NCBI GenBank assembly: GCA_036675345.1
Contig: JAKFFE010000019.1
Coordinates: 1-64,000 of the forward strand
DNA: 64,000 nucleotides
DNA from: JALYOC01 sp036675345
GTDB lineage: Bacteria; Myxococcota; Myxococcia; Myxococcales; Myxococcaceae
Direction: 5' to 3'
Shown: piece after piece, positions 56,010 to 64,000 of the stretch
How the letters are laid out: each line of letters starts with the position of its first letter
Numbering within the stretch: the first letter of the stretch is position 1
Notes under the pieces: generated by a model
What the model was told of the DNA's origin: nothing
Seen by the model: only the letters and a program-made list of their open reading frames with translations
Databases searched by the model: none
Position numbers and translations under genes: made by a program

Positions 56010-57390
56010 GCGCCCGCGCCAGCTCCTCATAGATGTGGATCGCGCTCTTGATCGAGCTCTCCCAGTCGCCCAGGTGCAGGCTCTCGTTCTCGGAGTGGGC
56101 GTTGGTGTACGGGTCCTCCACCCCGATCAGCAGCGCCGGGACCCCGCCCAACTCCTGCGCGAACGGCTCCACGAAGGGGATCGAGCCCCCGCAGCCGATC
56201 GCCACCGCCTCGGTGCCGAAGCCGGACTTGAGGGCGCGGAAGGCCGCGGCGAAGGCCGGGTGGGAGGTGTCCGTGTACCACCACCCCGCCGCCTGCTCCG
56301 GCTTCACCTCCACCTGCAGGCCCCAGGGCGCGGCCTGCTTCAGCGCGGCCACCAGGCGCTCCTGCACCTCCACCGGATCCAGGTTGGGGACGATCCGGAT
56401 CCCCACCCGCGCCCAAGCCGATTCACAGACGATGTTCCGGGCGTCCTTGCGGCTGCTGGCCTGGATCGCGTTGATCGACAGCGAGGGCTGCCGCCAGTTC
56501 ACCTCCCACGGGTGCTTGCCGCCGCCCACCATCTCCACCCCGTCCAGCAGCCCGACCTGCTTGCGGAAGTGGGCCACATCTCCGGGCAGCGCTTCGATGC
56601 TCTGACGCTCAGTGGCGGTGAGCGGCTTCACCTTCTCCGCGATCCCGGGGATGGCAATCGACCCGTCCGGGTTGCTGAGGGTGGCCAGCATCCGGCACAG
56701 GCCCATCACCGGATCCGGGATCGGCCCGCCCCACATCCCGGAGTGCACCGGCTGCTTGAGCGCCTTGACCTCCACCTGCACCGTCACCAGCCCGCGCAGG
56801 GCGGTGGTGATCGAGGGCAGCCCGGTCTCGAAGTTGGTGGTGTCGGTGAGGACGATTGCGTCCGCCTGCAGCAGCTTGGCGTGCTTGCGCAGGAACTCGG
56901 TGAGGTGCTCGGAGCCGCTCTCCTCCTCCCCTTCGATCACCACCTTCACGTTCAGCGGCAGCGAGCCATTGGCCTGGAGCCAGGCATCCACCGCCGAGGT
57001 GTGGACCACCACCCCCGCCTTGTCGTCGGCCGAGCCGCGGCCGAACAACCGGCCATTCTTCTCGGTGGGCTCGAACGGCGGGGTGTTCCACTTCTCCTCG
57101 TCACCCACCGGCTGCACGTCGTGGTGCGCGTACAGCAGCAGGGTCGGCTTGCCCGGCGCCTTGAGCACCTCGCCGTAGACGTACGGGTGCGCGCCGTCGA
57201 TCTCCAGCAACTGCACGTTCTGGAACCCACGCTTGCGCAGCAGGGCGGCGGTGGCCTCGGCGCTGGCCCTGACTTGAAGAGGATCGAACCCCTCGAAGGA
57301 CACGCTGGGGATCCGCACCAGCTCCTTGAGGTCCTCGAGGTAGGCGTTCCGGTTCGCGGCGAAGTGCTGGAGGGCTTTGTCGGTGGACAT
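55996..57390 (-). CDS. M20 family dipeptidase
   Basis: 464 aa. Metal-binding blocks: LLYAHHDVQP with GRGSADDKAGVV, EGEEESGSEH, and the C-terminal NAHSENE with the last His. These are the signatures of di-zinc M20 peptidases (carnosinase/DUG1-like), which hydrolyse dipeptides in the cytoplasm. ATG at 57390 opens the first helix. Length normal. Confidence 0.94.
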   Translation of the reverse strand: MSTDKALQHFAANRNAYLEDLKELVRIPSVSFEGFDPLQVRASAEATAALLRKRGFQNVQLLEIDGAHPYVYGEVLKAPGKPTLLLYAHHDVQPVGDEEKWNTPPFEPTEKNGRLFGRGSADDKAGVVVHTSAVDAWLQANGSLPLNVKVVIEGEEESGSEHLTEFLRKHAKLLQADAIVLTDTTNFETGLPSITTALRGLVTVQVEVKALKQPVHSGMWGGPIPDPVMGLCRMLATLSNPDGSIAIPGIAEKVKPLTATERQSIEALPGDVAHFRKQVGLLDGVEMVGGGKHPWEVNWRQPSLSINAIQASSRKDARNIVCESAWARVGIRIVPNLDPVEVQERLVAALKQAAPWGLQVEVKPEQAAGWWYTDTSHPAFAAAFRALKSGFGTEAVAIGCGGSIPFVEPFAQELGGVPALLIGVEDPYTNAHSENESLHLGDWESSIKSAIHIYEELARALTPR

Positions 57391-57545
57391 GACAGGGGCA
57401 TACCGCCACCGGAGGAGGCTGTCAGCGGAGTCGTCCCGGCTTGTCGCGGAGGGAGACGTTCCGACGTCGTCTGGCCCTGGCGCCTGCCCGTGAAGAGCTG
57501 GGGCCGAAGTCCCGCTCAGCGGAGCCCCTGAAGGCCCGGCTTCGC

Positions 57546-58595
57546 TCAGCGCAGGATCTTGGTGCTGATCATCACGCAGTCCAGCCCACCGTTGTCGACC
57601 TTCCAGCTCTCGGCCACCGGCAGGCCCAGGGCCTCGGCGTACTCCGGGTCCCCGGTCAGCAGCACCGCCCGCCACCCGGAGAACCGGGTCTTGAGCGCCT
57701 TGCCAAAGTTGCGGTGCAGTCCGGTCAGGTCCGACTCCCCGCCGACCCGCTTGCCGTAGGGGAGGTTGGCCACCAGGAGTCCGGGCGGTGCGCCCGCCGC
57801 AGGGGCGATGGTCAGCGCATCCAGCCGGCTGAGGGTCAGCTGTTCGAAGACCCCCGCCCGCTTGGCGTTCCGACGCGCCACGCCCAGGGAGCCGGCGTTC
57901 ATATCCGAGCCGGTAATCGTGGAGGGCAGCGCTCGCTCCTCGGTGGTCGCCTGGGACTTCCTGGCTGCCCAGGCCAACGCGTCGAAGTTCTTCCAGCTCT
58001 CGAAGGCAAAGGGGCGCATCGAACCCGGCGCCCGACGTCGCGCAATCCAGGCGCCTTCGATCAGCAGGGTTCCCGAGCCGCACATCGGATCCCACAGCGG
58101 CTCCTCTCCGGAGTACCCGGCCATCAGCAGCATCCCCGCCGCCAGCGTCTCCCGCATCGGCGCGTGGGACAGCTCCTGACGGTAGCCGCGACGGAACAGC
58201 GGCTCTCCCGCGCAGTCCACGCTGACTGTCAGCCGGCCCTCCTCCAGCCGCAGCAGCACCCGGGTTCCTCCGCCCTCGGTCCGCCACACCTTGCGCGCCG
58301 CCGCCTCCAGGCCCTGCGAGGTGGCCTCCACCCGGACCGGGCCAAAGCGGCCCACGTCGATGCTCCTCAGCAGGGCATCCAGCGGGCCGGAGGCCGGGCC
58401 CTCGAAGACCCGCCAGAGCACCTGCCCCGCGGACCGCAACCGCAGGCACGCCTCCTGGTGAAGCCCCGCGCCGCCGACCAGCTCCAGGCCACCTGACACC
58501 TCCCGGACCGCGCCCAGCGCCTGGGCCTCCTTGGCCAGGGCAGGCTCCAGTCCGGGGGAGGAGGACACGAAGACGGTCTCGGTAGGGGTGGCCAT
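57546..58595 (-). CDS. THUMP-domain RNA methyltransferase (RlmL N-terminal type)
   Basis: 349 aa. A THUMP-type N-terminal half (FVSSSPGLEPALAKEAQALG; CLRLRSAGQVLWRVFE) and a class I methyltransferase with DPMCGSGTLLIEGAW and the NLPYGKR catalytic motif (N-[ILV]-P-Y), which methylates guanine N2. It corresponds to the N-terminal part of E. coli RlmL, without the RlmK half. Target is probably 23S rRNA. The 155-base gap 57391-57545 holds nothing I can name. Confidence 0.9.
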   Translation of the reverse strand: MATPTETVFVSSSPGLEPALAKEAQALGAVREVSGGLELVGGAGLHQEACLRLRSAGQVLWRVFEGPASGPLDALLRSIDVGRFGPVRVEATSQGLEAAARKVWRTEGGGTRVLLRLEEGRLTVSVDCAGEPLFRRGYRQELSHAPMRETLAAGMLLMAGYSGEEPLWDPMCGSGTLLIEGAWIARRRAPGSMRPFAFESWKNFDALAWAARKSQATTEERALPSTITGSDMNAGSLGVARRNAKRAGVFEQLTLSRLDALTIAPAAGAPPGLLVANLPYGKRVGGESDLTGLHRNFGKALKTRFSGWRAVLLTGDPEYAEALGLPVAESWKVDNGGLDCVMISTKILR

Positions 58596-58692
58596 TCGCT
58601 GGCCCGCGTATCACACCTCGCGCCGATCCCTGGGCTCGGGGCTGGAGCCCGGGGCCCGACCTTGGCAAAAGGACCCTCAGGAGAAGCCCACC

Positions 58693-59574
58693 TTGGCAGA
58701 GCTCAGCCCCCGCAAGCGCGTCACCCGAGAGATCGACACCACCGTGGCGGAGGTGATTCGGGAGACGCCGGACACCACCACCCTGGTCCTGGCCACCCCG
58801 GAGCCGCTGCGCGACTACCGCGCCGGCCAGTTCGTGAACATCGAACCCCAGCAGTTCCCCTCGCTGGCGCCGATGATCGCGCACCTGCAGCAGCTCAAGG
58901 GCCGCAAGGAGCACCACCGCGCGTACTCGCTGGCCTCCGCGCCCCACGAGGACCGACTGGCGATCACCATCAAGGTGGAGCCGTACGATCCCACCCGGGA
59001 TCGCTACCCTCCCCTGCTCTCGCCGCACCTGACCTATGCCATGCATCCCGGCGACCGGCTGAAGGTCAGTGGCTTCATGGGGCCCTACACCCTGCCGGAC
59101 GACGTCACCGCTCAGGCCACGCAGATCCTCCATGTGGTCGCCGGCTCCGGCGCGGTGCCCAACTTCTCGATGATCAAGGACGCGCTGCACCGCGGCCTGC
59201 CGCTGCGCCACACCCTGGTGTTCTCCAACCGGACCGCGCAGGACCTCATCTACCGTCAGGCGCTGGACGCGCTGGAGCAGCAGCACCCGGATCGCCTCCA
59301 GGTGATCCACCTGCTCACCCGCGAGGCCGAGGACTTTCCCTATGACGCCCGCCTGCGGAAGGGCCGGGTCTCCCAGTCCCTGCTGGCGGAGCTGATGCCG
59401 GATCCCAACGTGTGCCTGGCCTATGTTTGCGGCCCGGCGATCACTTCCTGGGAGCGCCGCGCCGCGCTGGAGAAGGGCGAACAGGCCACCCCCCGCTTTT
59501 TGGAGAGCGTGATCGGCCACCTACAGGAGCTGGGCCTCCCCGCGAAGAGGATCAAGCGCGAGTCGTACGGGTGA
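58693..59574 (+). CDS. FAD/NAD(P)-binding oxidoreductase (ferredoxin reductase type)
   Basis: 293 aa. The flavin-binding RAYSLASAP motif, the NAD(P) loop VVAGSGAVPNFSMIKDAL and the C-terminal CGPAITSWERR mark the ferredoxin-NADP reductase fold. No [2Fe-2S] Cys cluster follows, so it needs a separate electron partner. An insertion of about 20 residues (EPQQFPSLAPMIAHLQQLKG) lies before the flavin motif. TTG start with AGGAGAAG upstream. Confidence 0.85.
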   Translation: MAELSPRKRVTREIDTTVAEVIRETPDTTTLVLATPEPLRDYRAGQFVNIEPQQFPSLAPMIAHLQQLKGRKEHHRAYSLASAPHEDRLAITIKVEPYDPTRDRYPPLLSPHLTYAMHPGDRLKVSGFMGPYTLPDDVTAQATQILHVVAGSGAVPNFSMIKDALHRGLPLRHTLVFSNRTAQDLIYRQALDALEQQHPDRLQVIHLLTREAEDFPYDARLRKGRVSQSLLAELMPDPNVCLAYVCGPAITSWERRAALEKGEQATPRFLESVIGHLQELGLPAKRIKRESYG

Positions 59575-59733
59575 CGCTTGGCGGTGCGAGTGGCCCGCCC
59601 GCCGCGCTCGTTGGACGGGTCCACCGTTGATCCCCTTGGGGAAGCCCCCCGGGGCGACTGAACTGTCCGCCCCTCCTCCCCGAAGCCGGGGCGAAGGTTG
59701 CGCGCACCTCCCGGCCTGATGAGGATGCGCGGC

Positions 59734-61002
59734 ATGAAGGTTCTCCGCTGCGCGCTGTTGTTGGTGACCACCTCCCTCGCCGCGCAGGCCCAGGAGTATC
59801 CGGAGCGGGTCGGGCCACCGAAGGCGATGGCCGCCCTGGGCGATTCGATCACCACCGGCTTCGCCGCCTCTCCCTTCCCGTTCGGGAACCAGCCCTACCA
59901 CTCGTGGAGCACCGGCAACGACGGCGGAGTGGTCTCCCAGTACACCCAGCTGCAAGCGCTGGGCGGGGCACCGGTGGCCTTCAACCTGGCAGTGGCCGGA
60001 GCCGTGATGGGCAACCTGGCCGCGCAGGTGAACAACGCCGTCGCCCGGCGGACTGCCGATGGTGGCACGGTGGACTACGTGACGGTGCTGATGGGCGCCA
60101 ACGACGTCTGCGAGGGCAGCGAAGCGGCGATGCTCGGGGTGGACACCTTCCGGCAGCAGTTCGCCGGTGCCCTGGACTCGCTCAGCGCCGGACTCCCCGA
60201 CAGCCGGATCTTCGTGGCCAGCGTCCCGGACGTCTTCCGCCTCTGGGAGGTCCTCCACACCGACGCCAACGCGGTGAACTTCTGGGACGCCGCCAACACC
60301 TGCCAGTCGATGCTGGCCAATCCGGCGAGCAACGCCACCGCGGAAGTGGAACGCCGGGCGCGGGTGCGTCAGCGGGTGATCGACTTCAACCAGCAACTGG
60401 CCGAGGTGTGCGGGGGCTATCTGCACTGCCGCCACGACCAGGGCGCGGTGTTCGCGGTGGCCTTCGCTGCCAGCGAGGTGAGCACCCTGGACTACTTCCA
60501 TCCCTCGGTCAGCGGGCAGTCGCGGTTGGGCAGCGTGACCTGGCCGGCGACGTTCGACTTCACCGACGTGCTGGCGCCGGTCAGCAGCGCGGAGATCGTG
60601 CCCGCAGGCCCCGAGGATGTGATCACCCTCTCCGCCACCGATGACGTCGGGGTGCGGGGCATCGAGTACCACGTCACCGGTGACAGCCGCTGGGCGCGTT
60701 ACGACGTCCCCTTGTCGCTGGCGGACGGAGACACCCTGGCCTTCCGCGCGGTGGATACCAACGGGAACATCGAGGCGGCCCACCAGTACCGCCGGGGAGG
60801 ACTCCTTCCGGCGGATGCAGGCTCAATCACAGACGCGGGGACCGGAGCCGACGCCGGCGTCGAACCGCTCGCCGATGGCGGCACCACCGACGACGCGCCA
60901 GAGGGTGGCTGCTCCTGCGGCAACGGCGGGTTCCTTCCCGTGGCGGCTTTCGTGTTGCTGGGAATGATCCGGCTGGGCGACCGTCGGCGGCGACTCCGGT
61001 AG
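59734..61002 (+). CDS. secreted SGNH/GDSL hydrolase with MYXO-CTERM-like tail
   Basis: 422 aa. A signal peptide is followed by block I MAALGDSIT (S38), block III LMGANDVCEG and the catalytic D253-x-x-H256 in DYFHPS, so the Ser-Asp-His set is complete. A beta-rich domain follows (ITLSATDDVGVRGIEYHV), then an Ala/Asp/Gly linker and a C-terminal tag: GGCSCGNGG, a hydrophobic helix (FLPVAAFVLLGMI) and DRRRRLR. This is like the myxobacterial MYXO-CTERM sorting signal, implying surface display. ATG at 59734 was preferred; 59719 and 59725 are alternatives. Confidence 0.88.
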   Translation: MKVLRCALLLVTTSLAAQAQEYPERVGPPKAMAALGDSITTGFAASPFPFGNQPYHSWSTGNDGGVVSQYTQLQALGGAPVAFNLAVAGAVMGNLAAQVNNAVARRTADGGTVDYVTVLMGANDVCEGSEAAMLGVDTFRQQFAGALDSLSAGLPDSRIFVASVPDVFRLWEVLHTDANAVNFWDAANTCQSMLANPASNATAEVERRARVRQRVIDFNQQLAEVCGGYLHCRHDQGAVFAVAFAASEVSTLDYFHPSVSGQSRLGSVTWPATFDFTDVLAPVSSAEIVPAGPEDVITLSATDDVGVRGIEYHVTGDSRWARYDVPLSLADGDTLAFRAVDTNGNIEAAHQYRRGGLLPADAGSITDAGTGADAGVEPLADGGTTDDAPEGGCSCGNGGFLPVAAFVLLGMIRLGDRRRRLR

Positions 61003-61098
61003 CCCGGTGGGGCTTCCTGCGGCAACGGCGGGTTGCTCCCGAGAGCGGCTGCGGGTTGCGGGGAATGATCCGGCGTTGCGACCGCCGGCGGGGACTGC
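60911..61098 (+). repeat. imperfect tandem duplication of the sorting-tail coding sequence
   Basis: Bases from about 60911 to 60997, which encode the Cys-containing tail of the SGNH hydrolase, recur with changes at about 61013-61098, 101-102 bases downstream. Long matching runs include the stretch starting TCCTGCGGCAACGGCGGGTT and the later GGAATGATCCGG. The second copy lies after the stop and is interrupted by stops in the original frame, so it is not translated as a tail. The rest of the gap up to 61292 shows no gene. Confidence 0.7.
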
Positions 61099-61292
61099 GT
61101 TCCGCGCGTAGCGCCACAGCGCAGTGAGGCCACCGGGGCGTAGCGGATGGCCTCCAGCCCGAGGGTCGCTGACTCGACCCGGCTGGGCGGCCACCGCCAG
61201 CGCGGACATCACCCTCCGAGGTCGGCGGTTCGGCCCGAAGCCTTTCGGTTCCCCCCGCTGCGTTCCGCGGCTCTCCCCGCTAAGTAGGGGGG

Positions 61293-62681
61293 ATGTCGCC
61301 TCCCGCCGCCGCCCAGGTCTTGCAGGACGCTCCCCTCCCCCCGTTGGCCAAGGGCCTACCGCTGCTGGGCAGCGTCACCGAACTCTCCCGCCACGGGATG
61401 ATCAATTTCCTGACCCAGGAGTGGAAGCGGCTGGGCGACGTGTTCCGGGTCCAGCTGGGGCCGCGCACCCTGGTGGCGGTGGCGGACCCGGTGGGCGTGG
61501 AGCGGATCCTCGCTTCCCACCGGGAGAACTACGTCAAGGGGAAGACCTACGACGGGATGCGGTTGCTCACCGGCCAGGGGCTGCTGACCCTGGAGGGCGA
61601 CTCCTGGCTGGTACGGAGGAAGATGGAGCAGCCGGCCTTCCACCGGGAGAGCATCCGCAAGCTCACCGCCTCCATGGTCCAGGTCACCGACTCGACCCTG
61701 AACCGCTGGCGCGCCCGGCACCCGGAGGGAGGCGTGCTGGAGGCCCACCACGCGATGCTCACCCTCACCCTGGAGGTGGTGGGGGAGACCCTGTTCGGGC
61801 AGTCCTTCGGGGAGGAGCACACCACCACCTCCGGCCAGGCCTTCAGCGACGCGCTGGCGCTGCTCTCTGCGCGCAGCAACTCCTCGGTGAACGTGCCGCT
61901 GGTGGTGCCCACTCCGAAGAACCAGCGGCTCAAGCGCGCACTCAAGACGCTGGATGAGATGGTGTTCGGGATCATCGCCACCGCCCGCGCCCAGAAGGAT
62001 CACGAGGCCCGCCCCACCCTGCTCTCGATGCTGCTGGACGCCAAGGATCCCCAGGGCCAGGGGCTGACCGATCCGCAGCTGCGCAACGAGGTGATCACCC
62101 TCTTCCTGGCCGGCCATGAGACCACCGCCCTGCTGCTGACCTGGGGCTTCACCCTGCTGGGTCGCCACCCGGAGGTGGTGGAGAAGATGCGGCAGGAGGT
62201 GGAGACCGTGCTGCAGGGGCGGATTCCCACCACCGAGGACATCCCCAAGCTGACCTACCTGCGCCAGGTGGTGGATGAGATCCTGCGCCTGCGCTCGCCC
62301 ACCTGGGCGGTGGCCCGGGACACGGTGGCGGACGATGTGCTGTGCGGCTTCAAGATCCGCGCGGGAGACGTGGTGCTGCCCGTCTCCTACCTGGCCCACC
62401 GCCACCCGAAGTTCTGGACCGACCCGGACCGGTTCGATCCAGACCGCTTTGCCCCCGCGCAGTCCCAGGGGCGCAACCAGTGGGCCTACTTCCCCTTCAG
62501 CCTCGGCCCCCGGATGTGCATCGGCAACGTGTTCTCCCTGGTGGAGTCACAGATCGTCCTGGCGATGCTGCTGCAACGGGCGGACTTCGAGCTGATCCCC
62601 GGGCCGGAGGCCCAGCCGGACGCGCAGATCACGCTTCGGCCCACCGAAGAGGTCAACGTGCGGTTCCGCTGGAGGAAGTAG
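61293..62681 (+). CDS. cytochrome P450
   Basis: 462 aa. I-helix oxygen-activation motif AGHETT (273-278), ExxR in EILR (329-332), the PERF-like DPDRF, and the heme-binding FSLGPRMCIG with axial Cys C409. Complete. No membrane anchor, so a soluble monooxygenase needing ferredoxin and a reductase. It resembles the CYP102/CYP110-type fatty-acid or terpene hydroxylase group, but the substrate cannot be told. The FAD/NAD oxidoreductase two genes upstream might be a partner. Confidence 0.94.
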   Translation: MSPPAAAQVLQDAPLPPLAKGLPLLGSVTELSRHGMINFLTQEWKRLGDVFRVQLGPRTLVAVADPVGVERILASHRENYVKGKTYDGMRLLTGQGLLTLEGDSWLVRRKMEQPAFHRESIRKLTASMVQVTDSTLNRWRARHPEGGVLEAHHAMLTLTLEVVGETLFGQSFGEEHTTTSGQAFSDALALLSARSNSSVNVPLVVPTPKNQRLKRALKTLDEMVFGIIATARAQKDHEARPTLLSMLLDAKDPQGQGLTDPQLRNEVITLFLAGHETTALLLTWGFTLLGRHPEVVEKMRQEVETVLQGRIPTTEDIPKLTYLRQVVDEILRLRSPTWAVARDTVADDVLCGFKIRAGDVVLPVSYLAHRHPKFWTDPDRFDPDRFAPAQSQGRNQWAYFPFSLGPRMCIGNVFSLVESQIVLAMLLQRADFELIPGPEAQPDAQITLRPTEEVNVRFRWRK

Positions 62682-62767
62682 CCCTGCGCCGCCTCGCCTC
62701 CCGTGCACGAACCGACACTGCTCGCAGATCACCTGGCGCCTGCCGGCTCCCGCCTTACCGTTCCGTC

Positions 62768-63766
62768 GTGAACTGGCTCCCCCTTCCGATGATCGGTCTG
62801 CTCGCGCTGACCGGCTGTGCCTCGACCCCGGCCCGTCCGCCCGCGGAGGGGACCCTGCTCACCTTCGAAGGCGCCTGTGATGCCTCCGGCGCGGTGGTCC
62901 TGCAGGACTGGCTGTTCGCAGTCGGCGACGACGAGGACAACTTCCTGAGGATCTACGACGGCCGGGTGGGCGGACCGCCGGTGGCAAAGGTGGACCTCTC
63001 CCCTCAGCTGGGGCTGGTGGGGAAGAAGCGCCCGCCGGAGCTGGACATCGAGGCGGCCACCGGCGTGGGCGAGGTGGCGCTGTGGCTGACCTCCCATGGT
63101 CGAAACAGCTCGGGGAAGCCGGCCCCGGCGCGGCTTCGGCTGTTCGCCACCACCCGGCCCTCCGACGCCAGCGGGCTGGAGCTGGTCGGCCAACCGTACG
63201 CGACCCTGCTGGAGGATCTGCTCGCCCATCCCCCCCTGGGCCGGCTGGGACTGGACACCGCGTCCGGGCTGGCTCCCAAGGAGCCGGGGGGCCTGAACAT
63301 CGAGGCGATGACCGAGGCATTGGAGGGCAGCTCGGTGTGGATCGGGTTTCGCAATCCGGTGCCGGAAGGAAGGGCGCTGGTGGTCTCCCTGCTCAACCCC
63401 CTGGAGGTGATGCAGGGCGCCAAGGCGCAGCTGGGAGAACACCGGCTGCTGGAGCTGGGCGGCCTGGGGATGAGGTCCCTCTCCACCTGGAGGGGCCAGT
63501 ACCTGATCGTGGCCGGACCCAGCGCGGGAGGCGGCCGCTCCCAGCTGTTCGTCTGGGATGGAGGGCCCACCGCCCGTGCCCTGACCACGGTGCCGCTGGA
63601 CGGACTGAACCCCGAGGCCTTCGTCACCCCCGACACCCAGGACGCGTTCCTGCTGCTCAGCGACGACGGGGAGCGGGAGATTGAGGGTGTGGCCTGCAAG
63701 CGTCTCCAGGATCCCAGTCGGAAGCGGTTCCGCGCGCTGAGGGTTCCGGAGACCGCCTTGAAGTGA
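62768..63766 (+). CDS. DUF3616-type lipoprotein
   Basis: 332 aa. The signal peptide ends in LTGC. The mature part is beta-rich: FEGACDASGAVVLQDWLFAVGDDEDN, then LDIEAATGVGEVALWLTSHGRN, GGLNIEAMTEALEG, and LLLSDDGERE near the end, the pattern of DUF3616, which is probably a propeller-like domain. GTG at 62768 starts the signal peptide. The biochemical role is unknown. Confidence 0.82.
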   Translation: MNWLPLPMIGLLALTGCASTPARPPAEGTLLTFEGACDASGAVVLQDWLFAVGDDEDNFLRIYDGRVGGPPVAKVDLSPQLGLVGKKRPPELDIEAATGVGEVALWLTSHGRNSSGKPAPARLRLFATTRPSDASGLELVGQPYATLLEDLLAHPPLGRLGLDTASGLAPKEPGGLNIEAMTEALEGSSVWIGFRNPVPEGRALVVSLLNPLEVMQGAKAQLGEHRLLELGGLGMRSLSTWRGQYLIVAGPSAGGGRSQLFVWDGGPTARALTTVPLDGLNPEAFVTPDTQDAFLLLSDDGEREIEGVACKRLQDPSRKRFRALRVPETALK

Positions 63767-63782
63767 GCTAGAGATCACCCCC

Positions 63783-64000
63783 ATGAAGGGTCAACCCAAC
63801 GTCGCCACGCCTCAGGAGTACCTCGCGAAGCTCACCGAGCCGCGTCGGACCGAGATCGCGCAACTGGACGCGCTGATCCGCAAGACCGCGCCGCAGCTGG
63901 CCCCGGGGATCCACAGCGGGATGCTCTCGTACGGGCCCTACCACTACAAGTACGCCAGCGGCCGCGAAGGAGACTGGTTCCGGATCGGGCTGGCCAGCAA
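63783..64000 (+). CDS. DUF1801 (YdhG-like) protein, 3' end cut off
   Basis: The first 72 residues are visible: MKGQPNVATPQEYLAKLTEP, then RRTEIAQLDALIRKTAPQLA and GMLSYGPYHYKYASGREGDW. This is the start of a DUF1801 domain, a small frataxin-like fold of unknown function. It begins 16 bases after the DUF3616 gene stop, so the two may be co-transcribed. The rest lies beyond the window. Confidence 0.8.
   Translation, partial: MKGQPNVATPQEYLAKLTEPRRTEIAQLDALIRKTAPQLAPGIHSGMLSYGPYHYKYASGREGDWFRIGLAS

Noticed and set aside
57400..59520. Minus-strand frame extending the M20 peptidase upstream to 59520
   Set aside because: The peptidase begins at 57390; the rest is antisense or out of frame with the RlmL-type and reductase genes.

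Overview
The window is GC-rich, densely packed chromosomal DNA that looks like a myxobacterium (phylum Myxococcota) or a close relative. The clues are a secreted SGNH hydrolase ending in a MYXO-CTERM-like tail (Cys pair, hydrophobic stretch, Arg-rich end) at 59734-61002, many lipoproteins, a eukaryotic-type Ser/Thr kinase, a choice-of-anchor/Hydin-type lipoprotein, a chemosensory operon and a strong bias to G/C in third codon positions. No rRNA, tRNA, CRISPR array, insertion sequence or prophage was seen. Coding density is very high, and stop/start overlaps (ATGA, GTGA, TTGA) were used to settle many start codons.

Layout. 1-7406: a cut-off MCP-like membrane protein, a lipocalin (blc) coupled to a DUF481 barrel, a large EF-hand-like membrane protein, a REC-GGDEF regulator with a degenerate active site, and an Asp-box lipoprotein. 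7420-13354: a thioredoxin-domain (YyaL/DUF255) protein, a methyltransferase overlapping a PQQ-repeat lipoprotein, an SF1 helicase and a 52-aa protein. 13692-17763: a 1005-aa anchor-domain/VWA-like lipoprotein, a hairpin and a Ser/Thr kinase. 17767-21706: the ttcA-TerB-PhnD-like operon, divergent from rnd plus a small helical protein.

21709-33562 is the most interesting part. One leftward run carries cheA-cheW-mcp-cheR-cheB, a secreted NTF2-like protein, a single-domain response regulator, a ThDP-dependent carboligase-like enzyme and a divergent KAS III-like enzyme. Nearly every junction overlaps or touches, so nine genes look co-transcribed. A PLP aminotransferase follows after two hairpin repeats, and a LuxR-type regulator is transcribed divergently from cheA across a short dyad. 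I infer a chemosensory system tied to production of a small molecule; this is not proven.

33567-46469: O-methyltransferase, CehA/McbA-type PHP lipoprotein coupled to a beta-barrel, M32 carboxypeptidase, orphan protein, EamA exporter, TPM-domain protein, Cys-rich lipoprotein, M4 metallopeptidase, lipoprotein. 46474-51580: prfC, a FitAB/VapBC-type toxin-antitoxin pair and a three-gene ABC-2 exporter. 51685-64000: Rsm22-like methyltransferase, V4R-like protein, quinone oxidoreductase with an alpha/beta hydrolase, a two-gene nucleotidyltransferase module with foreign codon use, M20 peptidase, RlmL-type methyltransferase, FAD/NAD oxidoreductase, SGNH hydrolase followed by a decayed duplicate of its tail sequence, a cytochrome P450, a DUF3616 lipoprotein and the start of a DUF1801 protein.
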